From assembly GCF_002906165.1 (NCBI RefSeq), contig NZ_PPCN01000001.1:1178001-1242000 (forward strand): a stretch of 64,000 nucleotides of DNA, given 5' to 3'. The position numbers and the translations under genes were made by a program. The stretch's first letter is position 1; the number at the start of each line of letters is the position of its first letter. The DNA comes from Roseibium marinum. Lineage in GTDB: Bacteria > Pseudomonadota > Alphaproteobacteria > Rhizobiales > Stappiaceae. The notes below the pieces were generated by a model that was not told the origin of the DNA, ran no database searches, and was given only the letters and a program-made list of their open reading frames with translations. Below are positions 56,837 to 64,000 of this stretch, one piece after another.

Positions 56837-57327
56837 GTCAGGAGGCGAAGCTTGCGGCGCGGGGCCGGAGTTGCCGAAGGTCTGGCGCTGTAGGCATCAA
56901 TCGGTTTCACCTTGCCACCCAGGTCACAGACCAGCATCGGCAGGTTCAGGGTCTGCGCCCAGCGGCTCCACAGCGCGGCAAGTTCGTCCGAAGTTTCGGT
57001 TTCGGCGAGTGTGATCGACAATGCGCAGTCCGGATGTTTCAGGATCAGCGCCGCCACGATATCCCCGGGAGCAGCCCCCGGCACGATCCGCACCATGACG
57101 CCGTCAAACCCGTGTGCGGGAACGACGACGGTGACCGGAACTCCGGCAACCCGGCGCTTGATGATCACCCTGTCGCGATCAAGAATTATGTCTGCGGGAA
57201 GAGCAGCGGTTCCCGGCCTGGATTCCAGTCGTTGCTGGAAGTGGGCCGGCAGGCAACCGGGATGCGGCATCGCTTGCGCGCCACTCCCGGTTGCTGCCGT
57301 TTCCTGTGTTTCTGTTTGACGTCTCAA
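56737..57327 (-). CDS. DUF6101 family protein
   Basis: 196 residues from a TTG start at 57327 (GGAGAG about 6 nt upstream; product MRRQTETQETAATG). The frame extends upstream but that part is not protein-like. A central beta-rich domain (about 45-140) and a basic C-terminal tail ending NEREIIARS match the uncharacterised DUF6101 family found between ubiA and tldD/pmbA in rhizobia. The C-terminal roughly 33 codons lie in the direct repeat, so this end may have been supplied by the cassette. Function unknown. Confidence 0.7.
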   Translation of the reverse strand: MRRQTETQETAATGSGAQAMPHPGCLPAHFQQRLESRPGTAALPADIILDRDRVIIKRRVAGVPVTVVVPAHGFDGVMVRIVPGAAPGDIVAALILKHPDCALSITLAETETSDELAALWSRWAQTLNLPMLVCDLGGKVKPIDAYSARPSATPAPRRKLRLLTGRRPRFLNRRLPGRPAEATAVHGNEREIIARS

Positions 57328-57748
57328 ATGACTCTCCACCGGACCTTTTGGTCTCTGATGGCCTGAAGGTAGATCAGAAAGGTCGTGAAGCACTTAAGAG
57401 ACACGGTTAAAAAAGTCTGATTTTAAAGAGGGTTACCGGAATGTAAGCGAAGAGGTAATACCTGATTCAGGAGTGTGGCAGAACACGATGATTACAATCA
57501 ATGCGCGAATTACCGATAGAGGCGGATCGCTGACCGGCATGCAAGCCTCGGCACCGGATTTGCGCGGGTCGAATTGACCCGCGATCTGATTTGAAAGGAT
57601 CGGGTTGCGTTATCGTCCTATTTAAAGAGCGGCGGAATTCTCCCGGCCGGACTGAACCGGAATGGCACAGGCTGTTGGCAACCCGCTCCGGTGGTTGCAG
57701 GCAGCCGGTGCGAAGCGTAAACAACTGCCGGAGCAAAAGGCGGAACTC
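57328..57748. other. 421-bp divergent intergenic region
   Basis: It separates the DUF6101 gene (leftward) from the pmbA-like gene (rightward) and should hold both promoters. No gene, repeat or strong hairpin seen; an in-frame extension of pmbA to 57662 lacks a ribosome site. Confidence 0.45.
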
Positions 57749-59092
57749 ATGTCGGAACTGATTGATCAAAGCGAATTGCAGTCACGGGCTGCGCGTCTTG
57801 TGGAAGCGGCCCGCAAGGCCGGGGCCGATGCCTGTGACGCGGTGGCGGTCACGGGCGTGTCGCTGGGCGTGGACGTCAGGGAGGGCAAAGTCGAGGAAAC
57901 CGAGCGCGCGGAAGGCGACGACGTCACGCTGCGCGTCTTCGTCGGCAAACGCACCGCTGCGGTTTCGGCCAACCGTCTGGACGATCCGGCGGGCCTGGCC
58001 GAACGCGCCGTCGCCATGGCGAAGGTCGCCCCGGAAGACCCATATGCGGGACTTGCCGATCCGGAGCTGCTGGTGAAGGACTTTCCGGTACTGGATCTTC
58101 TCGACACGAAGGAAATGACCGCCGAGGACCTGAGCGAGATCGCGCTGGAAGCCGAAGCTGCCGGTCTTGCCGTCGAAGGGGTCAGCAAATCAGGGGGCGC
58201 GGGTGCCTCCTGGCGTCTGGGCGGCGTCGTTCTGGCCACCAGCCACGGGTTCCAGGGCTCCTACATCTCATCGCGCTACGGCATGTCCATGACGGCGGTT
58301 GCCGGCGACGGCACGGCCATGGAGCGCGATTACGACTTCGATAGCCGGACCTATTTCGAGGACCTGGAATCTCCGGCCGAAATCGGCCGCCGGGCGGGAG
58401 AGAGGGCCGTACGCCGTCTCAATCCGCAGAAGCTGTCCACCCGGACCACCAATGTCATTTATGAATCGCGGGCGGCCCGCAGCATTCTCGGTCACCTGGC
58501 GGGGGCGATCAACGGGGCCTCGATCGCGCGCAAGACCAGTTTTCTGAAGGACAGGATGGGCGAGCGGATTTTCGCGCCCGGTATCCAGGTGATCGACGAT
58601 CCGTTCAAGCGCCGCGGCGCGGCGACCCGCCCGTTCGACGGCGAAGGCACAAAGGCCGACGTCCTCGACGTGATCAGCGACGGCGTGTTGCGGCACTGGT
58701 TCCTGGATGGAGCAACCGCGCGCGAACTTGGCCTGAAACCCAATGGCCGTGCCCATCGCGGCGGCAGCGGAACATCGCCGGGCGCGACCAACATCACGCT
58801 GATGCCGGGTGACAAAAGCCTGGAAGAGCTTATGGCCGAAGCCGGTGAGGGGCTGCTGGTCACCGATCTCATCGGGCACGGCGTCAACGGTCTGACCGGC
58901 GACTACTCCCGCGGTGCCGCCGGGTTCTGGTTTGAACAGGGGAAAATCGTCAAGCCCGTCAGCGAGATCACCATCGCCGGAAATCTCAACGACATGTTCA
59001 GGCGGCTGGTGCCGGGCAGCGATCTGGACAACCGCTATTCGACCGCGGCGCCGTCGATCATGATCGAAGGAATGGCTCTTGCAGGAAACTGA
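57749..59092 (+). CDS. pmbA: TldD/PmbA family protein (PmbA/TldE-like subunit)
   Basis: 447 residues from ATG 57749. The N-terminal GVSLGVDVREGKVEETERAEGD, the central RAARSILGHLAGAINGASIARKTSFL and the end DLIGHGVNGLTGDYSRGAAGFWFE are the PmbA pattern. PmbA pairs with TldD in a heterodimeric peptidase in which TldD supplies the zinc site; no TldD gene lies in this window. It heads the downstream lipid A/Kdo block; the cysQ-like gene starts at its end. Confidence 0.92.
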   Translation: MSELIDQSELQSRAARLVEAARKAGADACDAVAVTGVSLGVDVREGKVEETERAEGDDVTLRVFVGKRTAAVSANRLDDPAGLAERAVAMAKVAPEDPYAGLADPELLVKDFPVLDLLDTKEMTAEDLSEIALEAEAAGLAVEGVSKSGGAGASWRLGGVVLATSHGFQGSYISSRYGMSMTAVAGDGTAMERDYDFDSRTYFEDLESPAEIGRRAGERAVRRLNPQKLSTRTTNVIYESRAARSILGHLAGAINGASIARKTSFLKDRMGERIFAPGIQVIDDPFKRRGAATRPFDGEGTKADVLDVISDGVLRHWFLDGATARELGLKPNGRAHRGGSGTSPGATNITLMPGDKSLEELMAEAGEGLLVTDLIGHGVNGLTGDYSRGAAGFWFEQGKIVKPVSEITIAGNLNDMFRRLVPGSDLDNRYSTAAPSIMIEGMALAGN

Positions 59093-59120
59093 CAAAGGCA
59101 ATCCAGGTCCGGAATCGGAG

Positions 59121-59897
59121 ATGGCAACAGATATGCGCCTGCTGGAAACGGCGGCGCGGCAGGCCGGGGAACTGGCGCTGAGCTATTTCGGCCGGGACCC
59201 GGAAACCTGGTTCAAGGGCAACAAGTCGCCCGTTTCGGAAGCAGACCTTGCCGTAGACAGGTTTCTGGCGGACGAACTGCGGGCAGCCCGTCCGGATTAC
59301 GGCTGGCTGTCGGAGGAAACCGCCGACGACCGGCAGCGCCTCGACCGCGAGCGGGTGTTCATCGTCGATCCGATCGACGGAACGCGCGCCTTCCTTGCCG
59401 GTGGCAACGAATGGACGGTGTCGATTGCCGTCGTCGAGAATGGCCGGCCGGTTGCCGGCGCCGTGTTCTGCCCGCTCCGCGAGGAAATGTTTCTGGCAAG
59501 CACCGGTGGCGGAGCCTGGCTCAACGGCCTGCGGATGTCGGTGTCCCGGCAGGGTAGTATCCAGGGGGCGAGCTTGAGCGGCCCGCATTCGATCATCGCC
59601 AATCAGGACGTCATCGCGGCCGGATTTGTCCGCGCGGATATTCTGCGCTCTCTCGCTTACCGCCTGGCAACCGTGGCGGCGGGACGGGTCGATGTGGGCG
59701 CGGCTCGTGGTGGACCGAGCGACTGGGACCTTGCGGCGGCCGATCTTTTGGTGCAGGAAGCAGGCGGCCATCTGACCGATCTGTCCGGACAGCACCTGAT
59801 TTATAATCGCGCGAAGACCGGTCATCCGGCTTTGGTCGCAGCCCCTCAAGCGCTGATCGGGCCAGTGTGCGACGCGCTCGGGAACTTGATCAAATGA
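59121..59897 (+). CDS. cysQ: 3'(2'),5'-bisphosphate nucleotidase / inositol monophosphatase family (CysQ-like)
   Basis: 258 residues from ATG 59121; a TTG start at 59079 overlapping pmbA is an alternative. The metal sites LSEETADD, FIVDPIDGTRAF and the late GPSDWDLAAADLL are the Li-sensitive phosphatase motifs. CysQ-type enzymes remove the 3'-phosphate from PAP made in sulfate activation. Co-directional with pmbA and the DUF4170 gene. Confidence 0.9.
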   Translation: MATDMRLLETAARQAGELALSYFGRDPETWFKGNKSPVSEADLAVDRFLADELRAARPDYGWLSEETADDRQRLDRERVFIVDPIDGTRAFLAGGNEWTVSIAVVENGRPVAGAVFCPLREEMFLASTGGGAWLNGLRMSVSRQGSIQGASLSGPHSIIANQDVIAAGFVRADILRSLAYRLATVAAGRVDVGAARGGPSDWDLAAADLLVQEAGGHLTDLSGQHLIYNRAKTGHPALVAAPQALIGPVCDALGNLIK

Positions 59898-59927
59898 GCG
59901 GCCGATTGACGAACAGCGAGGATATTC

Positions 59928-60167
59928 ATGAGTGACAACGACACCCCGAAGCAGCTTTTGCACCTCGTGTTTGGCGGTGAGCTGGACTCGCCGGACGGAC
60001 TGACCTTCCGCGATCTGGACGCACTGGATATCGTCGGCATCTATCCGAACTATGCCGAAGCCTACACGGCCTGGAAGTCGAAGGCACAGTCAACGGTCGA
60101 TAACGCGCATATGCGTTATTTCATTGTTCACATGCACCGCTTGCTCAATCCGGAAACGGAAGCCTGA
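59928..60167 (+). CDS. DUF4170 family protein
   Basis: 79 residues: QLLHLVFGGELDSPDGLTF, then IVGIYPNYAEAYTAWKSKAQ and YFIVHMHRLLNPE are the DUF4170 pattern. Small cytoplasmic protein of unknown role, constantly found next to the DUF374 acyltransferase and waaA in rhizobia. Confidence 0.88.
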   Translation: MSDNDTPKQLLHLVFGGELDSPDGLTFRDLDALDIVGIYPNYAEAYTAWKSKAQSTVDNAHMRYFIVHMHRLLNPETEA

Positions 60168-60195
60168 GCCGGCGCATCTTCGGGCGACAAGAAAA

Positions 60196-60903
60196 ATGAT
60201 CAAACGCCTCGGCCGCCATCCCTGGGTCCTGTCGGGTGTGGGCACCTTGCTCGCCGCCTATCTGAAGCTGGTCAACCGCACCAACCGCTTTGTCCTGGAC
60301 CCCGAAGGGATCTATGACGAGACCGAACCGCATCTTCCGGTTATCGTGGCGATGTGGCACGGCCAGCATTTCATGGTGCCCTTTGCCAAGCCCGCTCACT
60401 GGCCGGCGAAAGTCATGATCTCGCGGTCCGCCGACGGCGAGGTCAACGCCATCGCGGCCCGCAAGCTCGGACTCGGCCTGATCCGGGCTTCCGGTGGCAG
60501 AAACGCCCGCCAGATCAGGAAACGCGGTGGAATGCGTGGTTTCATCGAAGCGCTGAGAGCCCTGAAGGACGGGTATACGATCGCCATGACCGCCGATATT
60601 CCCAAAGGTCCGGCGCGCAAATCCGGCGTCGGCATCGTGCAACTGGCGAAACATTCCGGCCGTCCGATCCTGCCTGTCGCGGTGGCGACCAGCCGCAGCA
60701 TCGAACTCAACAGCTGGGACAAGGCGAGCGTGAATCTCCCCTTCGGGCGCGGCGGGATCGCCGTCGGCGAGCTGATCCGGGTTCCGGTCGAGGCCGGGGA
60801 CGATGAACTGGAAATCTTCCGTCAGCAGGTTGAGGACAGCCTCAATACGGTCACCACACGTGCCTATGAACTTGTCGGCAGGGCGGAGAAGTCCGTGACC
60901 TAG
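60196..60903 (+). CDS. Lysophospholipid acyltransferase-like protein (DUF374)
   Basis: 235 residues from ATG 60196. It has an N-terminal hydrophobic stretch, then IVAMWHGQHFMVPF (H-rich catalytic region like HX4D-type acyltransferases), MISRSADGEV, ASGGRNARQIRKRGG and TADIPKGPARKSG. The DUF374 group is a lipid A-acyltransferase-like family. In rhizobia it sits with waaA and lpxK, suggesting a role in lipid A acylation or a related lipid. The ribosome site is weak. Confidence 0.87.
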   Translation: MIKRLGRHPWVLSGVGTLLAAYLKLVNRTNRFVLDPEGIYDETEPHLPVIVAMWHGQHFMVPFAKPAHWPAKVMISRSADGEVNAIAARKLGLGLIRASGGRNARQIRKRGGMRGFIEALRALKDGYTIAMTADIPKGPARKSGVGIVQLAKHSGRPILPVAVATSRSIELNSWDKASVNLPFGRGGIAVGELIRVPVEAGDDELEIFRQQVEDSLNTVTTRAYELVGRAEKSVT

Positions 60904-61020
60904 GTCATTTTGGAAATAGATCGGCTTTTGGACGTTTATTCGGTTCAGATTGAACGTCCGCTGGTCTGGACCATCCCGCGTTCGCTCGAATTGAGGCGCT
61001 GGTGGTAAGGAGTGGGAGAT

Positions 61021-62343
61021 ATGCAGGCTGGGCGTCGCCCCTTGCTCATCAGCGCCTATCGGGGGCTTTCCCGGGCCCTGACGCCCCTGTTCCACCTTCT
61101 CTTCTGGTGGCGCTGCCGCTCCGGCAAGGAGATCGCGCAAAGGAAGGGCGAGCGTTTCGGCCGGCCGCAACAGGCGCGTCCCTCCGGGCACCTCATATGG
61201 GTCCACGCGGCAAGCGTCGGCGAGACCATGTCGGTGCTGCCGCTGATCGAGGCCTTGTGCGCTTCGGGCAACAAGGTGCTGCTGACGACGGTTACCGTTA
61301 CGGCGGCTGAAATTGCCGCGACGCGGCTTCCGCAAGGCGCGTTTCACCAGTTTGTTCCCTACGACGCGCCGGTTCCCCTGACCCGGTTTCTCGATCACTG
61401 GTCTCCCGACCTTGCGATGGTGGTCGAATCGGAGATCTGGCCGTGCCAGTTCGATGAATTGCGGAGCCGCAATGTGCCCTTCATATTGCTGAACGGCCGT
61501 CTTTCGGACACCTCCCACAGAAACTGGTCACGGCTTCCCGCAGCCTCCCGGTATGTCTTCGAATGCCTGGACCTGGTGCTGGCGCAAAGCGCCGCCGACG
61601 CGGGACGTTTCCGCCGCCTTGGCTGTAAAAGGGTGGAAACGCCGGGTAATCTGAAATTCGACGCCAGTGTGCCGGAGGCCGCGGAAACCGAGATAATGGA
61701 CCTTCGCAGCCAAATCGACGGCCGGCCCGTCTGGCTGGCCGCGCTGACCCATCCGGGTGAGGATGCGATTGCCCTGCGTGCCTTTGAAAAGCTTCTGAAG
61801 GAATTTCCCGACCTTCTGCTGATTCTGGTCCCGCGCCACCCGGCCCGCGCCGATGACATCGCGGAGCTGATCGGCGGATACGGCCTGACCTGCACCCGCC
61901 GGAGCACGGGTGAAAAAATAACACCGTCCACAAGGATCTATCTTGGGGATACACTTGGCGAGATGGGACTTTTCTACAGGCTGGCGCCGGTGACCTTTCT
62001 TGGCGGATCTTTCACTGACGTTGGCGGGCACAACCCGGTTGAAGCGGCTCTTGGCGGATCCGCGCTCGTGACCGGACCGCATGTGGCCAATGCACGTGCT
62101 GTCTACAAGGAGTTCTGGGCAGGCAAGGCGGCATTGCGGGCGTCACAGCCCGAAGACCTGACGGATCTGGTCGCCGGTCTGCTGCGCCGGCCGGAAGATG
62201 CCCGCGACCAGGCGAGCCGGGCAAGGGCTCTTGTAGAAGCCGGCAGGGGTGTCCAGGAGAAAATCCTGTTGTTGTTGCGGCCCTATCTGAAAGATCGCGC
62301 CGATGGGCGGGAACCGGAGGCGGAACGTGGGCAAAGCTCCTGA
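61021..62343 (+). CDS. waaA: 3-deoxy-D-manno-octulosonic acid (Kdo) transferase
   Basis: 440 residues from ATG 61021 (AGGAG 9 nt upstream). N-terminal membrane anchor, then WVHAASVGETMSVLPLIEAL (acceptor side), the VESEIWP motif and the C-terminal GT-B motif LGDTLGEMGLFYRLAPVTFLGGSFTDVGGHNPVE. It adds Kdo to lipid A precursor at the inner membrane. The lpxK gene starts 17 bp before its stop. Confidence 0.95.
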   Translation: MQAGRRPLLISAYRGLSRALTPLFHLLFWWRCRSGKEIAQRKGERFGRPQQARPSGHLIWVHAASVGETMSVLPLIEALCASGNKVLLTTVTVTAAEIAATRLPQGAFHQFVPYDAPVPLTRFLDHWSPDLAMVVESEIWPCQFDELRSRNVPFILLNGRLSDTSHRNWSRLPAASRYVFECLDLVLAQSAADAGRFRRLGCKRVETPGNLKFDASVPEAAETEIMDLRSQIDGRPVWLAALTHPGEDAIALRAFEKLLKEFPDLLLILVPRHPARADDIAELIGGYGLTCTRRSTGEKITPSTRIYLGDTLGEMGLFYRLAPVTFLGGSFTDVGGHNPVEAALGGSALVTGPHVANARAVYKEFWAGKAALRASQPEDLTDLVAGLLRRPEDARDQASRARALVEAGRGVQEKILLLLRPYLKDRADGREPEAERGQSS

Positions 62344-63355
62344 CTTCTGGTGGAAACCGGGACTTTCTCCGATGGCTCTGCTTCTGGCCCCCGCCGGCTG
62401 GATCTACGGTCTGGTCGCCGGACGCCGGATGCTCGCAAGACCGAAGGCGAAGAGCAGGCTGCCGGTCATCTGCATCGGCAATTTCGTGGTCGGAGGGGCC
62501 GGAAAAACTCCGTTCGCGATCGAACTGGCCTATCGGCTGCGGGAAGAAGGCTACCGGCCCGGGTTTCTCCTGCGCGGCTATGGCGGCAGCGAAAAAGGAC
62601 CGCTGCTCGTGGCCGCCGACGTCCAGGGAGCCGCCGATGTCGGTGACGAGGCCCTGCTTCTGGCCCGTTACGGGCCGACGGTGATTTCCCGCAACCGCCC
62701 GGCGGGCGCGGCGCTGGCGGAAGAACAGCCGGTCGATGTGCTGCTGATGGATGACGGGTTTCAGAATCCCGCCCTCGCCAAGGATCTCAGCCTCGTGCTG
62801 GTCGATTGTGCCGCCGGTTTCGGCAACGGGCTCTGTTTACCCGCCGGTCCGCTGCGCGCTCCGGCACACAAGCAGATCCTCAAGACCGACTGCCTTGTGC
62901 TGGTGGGCGAGGGCGATGCCGCGGAACAGGCGGCTCATCTTGCCGGGCGCAAGGCGCTGCCGATCCTGCATGCCCACCTGAGGCCGCAGCCGGACGGGGA
63001 ACTCGAGGGGCGCAAACTCTTCGCCTTCGCCGGGATCGGCCGGCCGCAGAAATTCTTCGGCTCGCTGAAAGAGCTGGGCTATCAGGTGAAACAGACTCGC
63101 GCTTTCGCCGACCACCATCCCTACACCGAGGCCGATGTCCGGGCCCTTTTGACGGAGGCGGAAGAGGCGGGGCTGCAGCTCGTCACAACGGCCAAGGATA
63201 TGGTGAGGCTGGAAACCTCGGACGGAGAACTCTTTCACTGGATCGCGTCCACAGCTCGGGTGCTCGAAGTGCGCATGGACATCGACGACGAGGACCGGCT
63301 GATGGGCCTGATCAGGGAAACGCTGCGCAATCGGAGTTTCCACCAGCAAGCTTAG
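62327..63355 (+). CDS. lpxK: Tetraacyldisaccharide 4'-kinase
   Basis: 342 residues from GTG 62327 (GGAGG upstream; product MGKAPDFWWKPGLSPMALLL). P-loop GGAGKTPF in CIGNFVVGGAGKTPF, and LLMDDGFQNPAL with the catalytic DDG region, are LpxK hallmarks. It phosphorylates the 4' position of the lipid A precursor. It overlaps waaA by 17 bp and converges with the DUF2093 gene (4-bp overlap). Confidence 0.95.
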   Translation: MGKAPDFWWKPGLSPMALLLAPAGWIYGLVAGRRMLARPKAKSRLPVICIGNFVVGGAGKTPFAIELAYRLREEGYRPGFLLRGYGGSEKGPLLVAADVQGAADVGDEALLLARYGPTVISRNRPAGAALAEEQPVDVLLMDDGFQNPALAKDLSLVLVDCAAGFGNGLCLPAGPLRAPAHKQILKTDCLVLVGEGDAAEQAAHLAGRKALPILHAHLRPQPDGELEGRKLFAFAGIGRPQKFFGSLKELGYQVKQTRAFADHHPYTEADVRALLTEAEEAGLQLVTTAKDMVRLETSDGELFHWIASTARVLEVRMDIDDEDRLMGLIRETLRNRSFHQQA

Positions 63356-63573
63356 GCAGGCTTGGTTTCCAGATACCGCTTCATGGAAGCCTTGGCATCG
63401 ACATAGGCTTCCTGGCGCTCGACGGACCAGTATTTCAGTTCATCGAGCGGAATTGCAGTGCCTGTCACGGCGCAGCGCACGAAGGTGCCCGGTGTTTCCA
63501 CCTGATAGTCGCCGTCCAGATACCGGACGCGGGCTTCGCTCGGAATGCGTGGGTTTTCGTAACGGTTCATCAT
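63352..63573 (-). CDS. DUF2093 family protein
   Basis: 73 residues: ARVRYLDGDYQVETPGTFVRCAVTGTAIPLDELKYWSVERQEAYVDA is the DUF2093 pattern, including the Cys in RCAVTG. Small protein of unknown function that follows lpxK in rhizobia. Stop overlaps the lpxK stop by 4 bp, convergently. Confidence 0.88.
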   Translation of the reverse strand: MMNRYENPRIPSEARVRYLDGDYQVETPGTFVRCAVTGTAIPLDELKYWSVERQEAYVDAKASMKRYLETKPA

Positions 63574-63706
63574 CTGATCGGTTCCAGGCGGTCTAACGAC
63601 AGCACCTTCTAAGCCAAAACACCATTTCAGGGCAAGCGGCGCGGTTCCTGACTGTGCTCCAGTGAGGCATTGCCGGTCTTTGGCCCACCGGTCTCCGGGA
63701 ACCGGA

Positions 63707-63934
63707 TCAGCGTGGCTTGGCGTCTTTTACGGAGGCGGCGGCGCGGCTTGTCATTTTGGCTCCGAACTGCGGCCGAACGATATTCGCGTCGGTCTGTTCG
63801 GACGGCGGCGGCGGACCGGAGACCGACCCGGACCGGGCAAGAACCTTCGCCAGCAACGGATGCAGCCCGTCGCCACGCGTGGCGGCAAGAGCATGAAAGG
63901 ACAGCATCTGGGGAAGGTCATCTGACGCGGACAT
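63707..63934 (-). CDS. Small hypothetical protein
   Basis: 75 residues: a helical front (MSASDDLPQMLSFHALAATRG) and a Pro/Ser-rich tail ending SVKDAKPR. No clear ribosome site, and the frame could be chance. The rest of 63574-63706 and 63935-64000 holds no visible gene. Confidence 0.35.
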   Translation of the reverse strand: MSASDDLPQMLSFHALAATRGDGLHPLLAKVLARSGSVSGPPPPSEQTDANIVRPQFGAKMTSRAAASVKDAKPR

Positions 63935-64000
63935 GGTCTTGCACCCTTTTGTATCCTCTTTCAGGCAAAGCGCCTTACGGGATGGTTTGCGGCAGGCCGA

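Overview
The window comes from a high-GC alphaproteobacterial chromosome. The gene content fits Hyphomicrobiales (Rhizobiales), most likely a marine Stappiaceae member such as Roseibium/Labrenzia or Stappia. The pointers are an Omp2b-type porin, DUF4170, DUF2093 and DUF6101 proteins, the block ubiA-DUF6101-pmbA-cysQ-DUF4170-DUF374-waaA-lpxK-DUF2093, a CIRCE-controlled groESL, a TipF-like EAL protein and a CheY-CheZ pair. The genus is inferred; no rRNA gene or tRNA was seen.

Layout. 0-2.6 kb: envelope glycosylation genes (end of a GtrA-type protein, an ArnT-like GT39 transferase, a degenerate ChbG/HpnK deacetylase). 2.7-7.5 kb: a Crp-family regulator with a CRP-type palindrome upstream, an NsrR-like repressor divergent from a group III truncated globin with an NsrR-type operator between them, a YciA-like thioesterase and a YoaK membrane protein. 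7.6-12.2 kb: a minus-strand MacB/HlyD-type exporter and a secreted-protein/zinc-peptidase pair. 12.5-14.4 kb: slyX, a GST and a small protein. 14.6-18.0 kb: an AT-rich accessory patch with secreted proteins, a secreted alpha/beta hydrolase and at least one decayed paralogue. 18.0-20.4 kb: groESL with CIRCE and a duplicated groEL tail. 20.5-25.1 kb: a sigma-54 activator and a TipF-like degenerate EAL protein. 25.4-35.5 kb: a minus-strand run of two M16 peptidases, a lipoprotein, lspA, ileS, an EamA transporter, ribF and a MaoC hydratase. 35.57-35.84 kb: a MITE-like IS5-type remnant. 36.0-46.3 kb: cheY-cheZ, a HAD phosphatase, mutL, an anchored hydrolase, a porin, tadA, an RluB-type pseudouridine synthase, rsmD and an MBL-fold protein. 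46.5-54.7 kb: a small conserved protein, a patatin, a GGDEF-EAL receptor, a fluoroacetate-dehalogenase-like enzyme, purD and a secreted protein. 54.7-63.9 kb: the conserved ubiA-to-DUF2093 block, which carries late lipid A/Kdo synthesis (waaA, lpxK).

Most striking observations. (1) A ParDE toxin-antitoxin cassette lies between ubiA and the DUF6101 gene and is bounded by 100-bp direct repeats. Each repeat encodes the C-terminus and stop codon of DUF6101, as if a mini-element had inserted at the gene's 3' end and regenerated it. (2) An alpha/beta hydrolase carries the full fluoroacetate-dehalogenase active-site set at the expected spacing. (3) The groEL tail and terminator are tandemly duplicated and the outer copy has decayed. 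(4) A 262-bp element with about 30-bp inverted repeats is flanked by CTAG. (5) The ChbG/HpnK homologue has lost its metal ligands. (6) Decayed gene fragments lie in the AT-rich patch.
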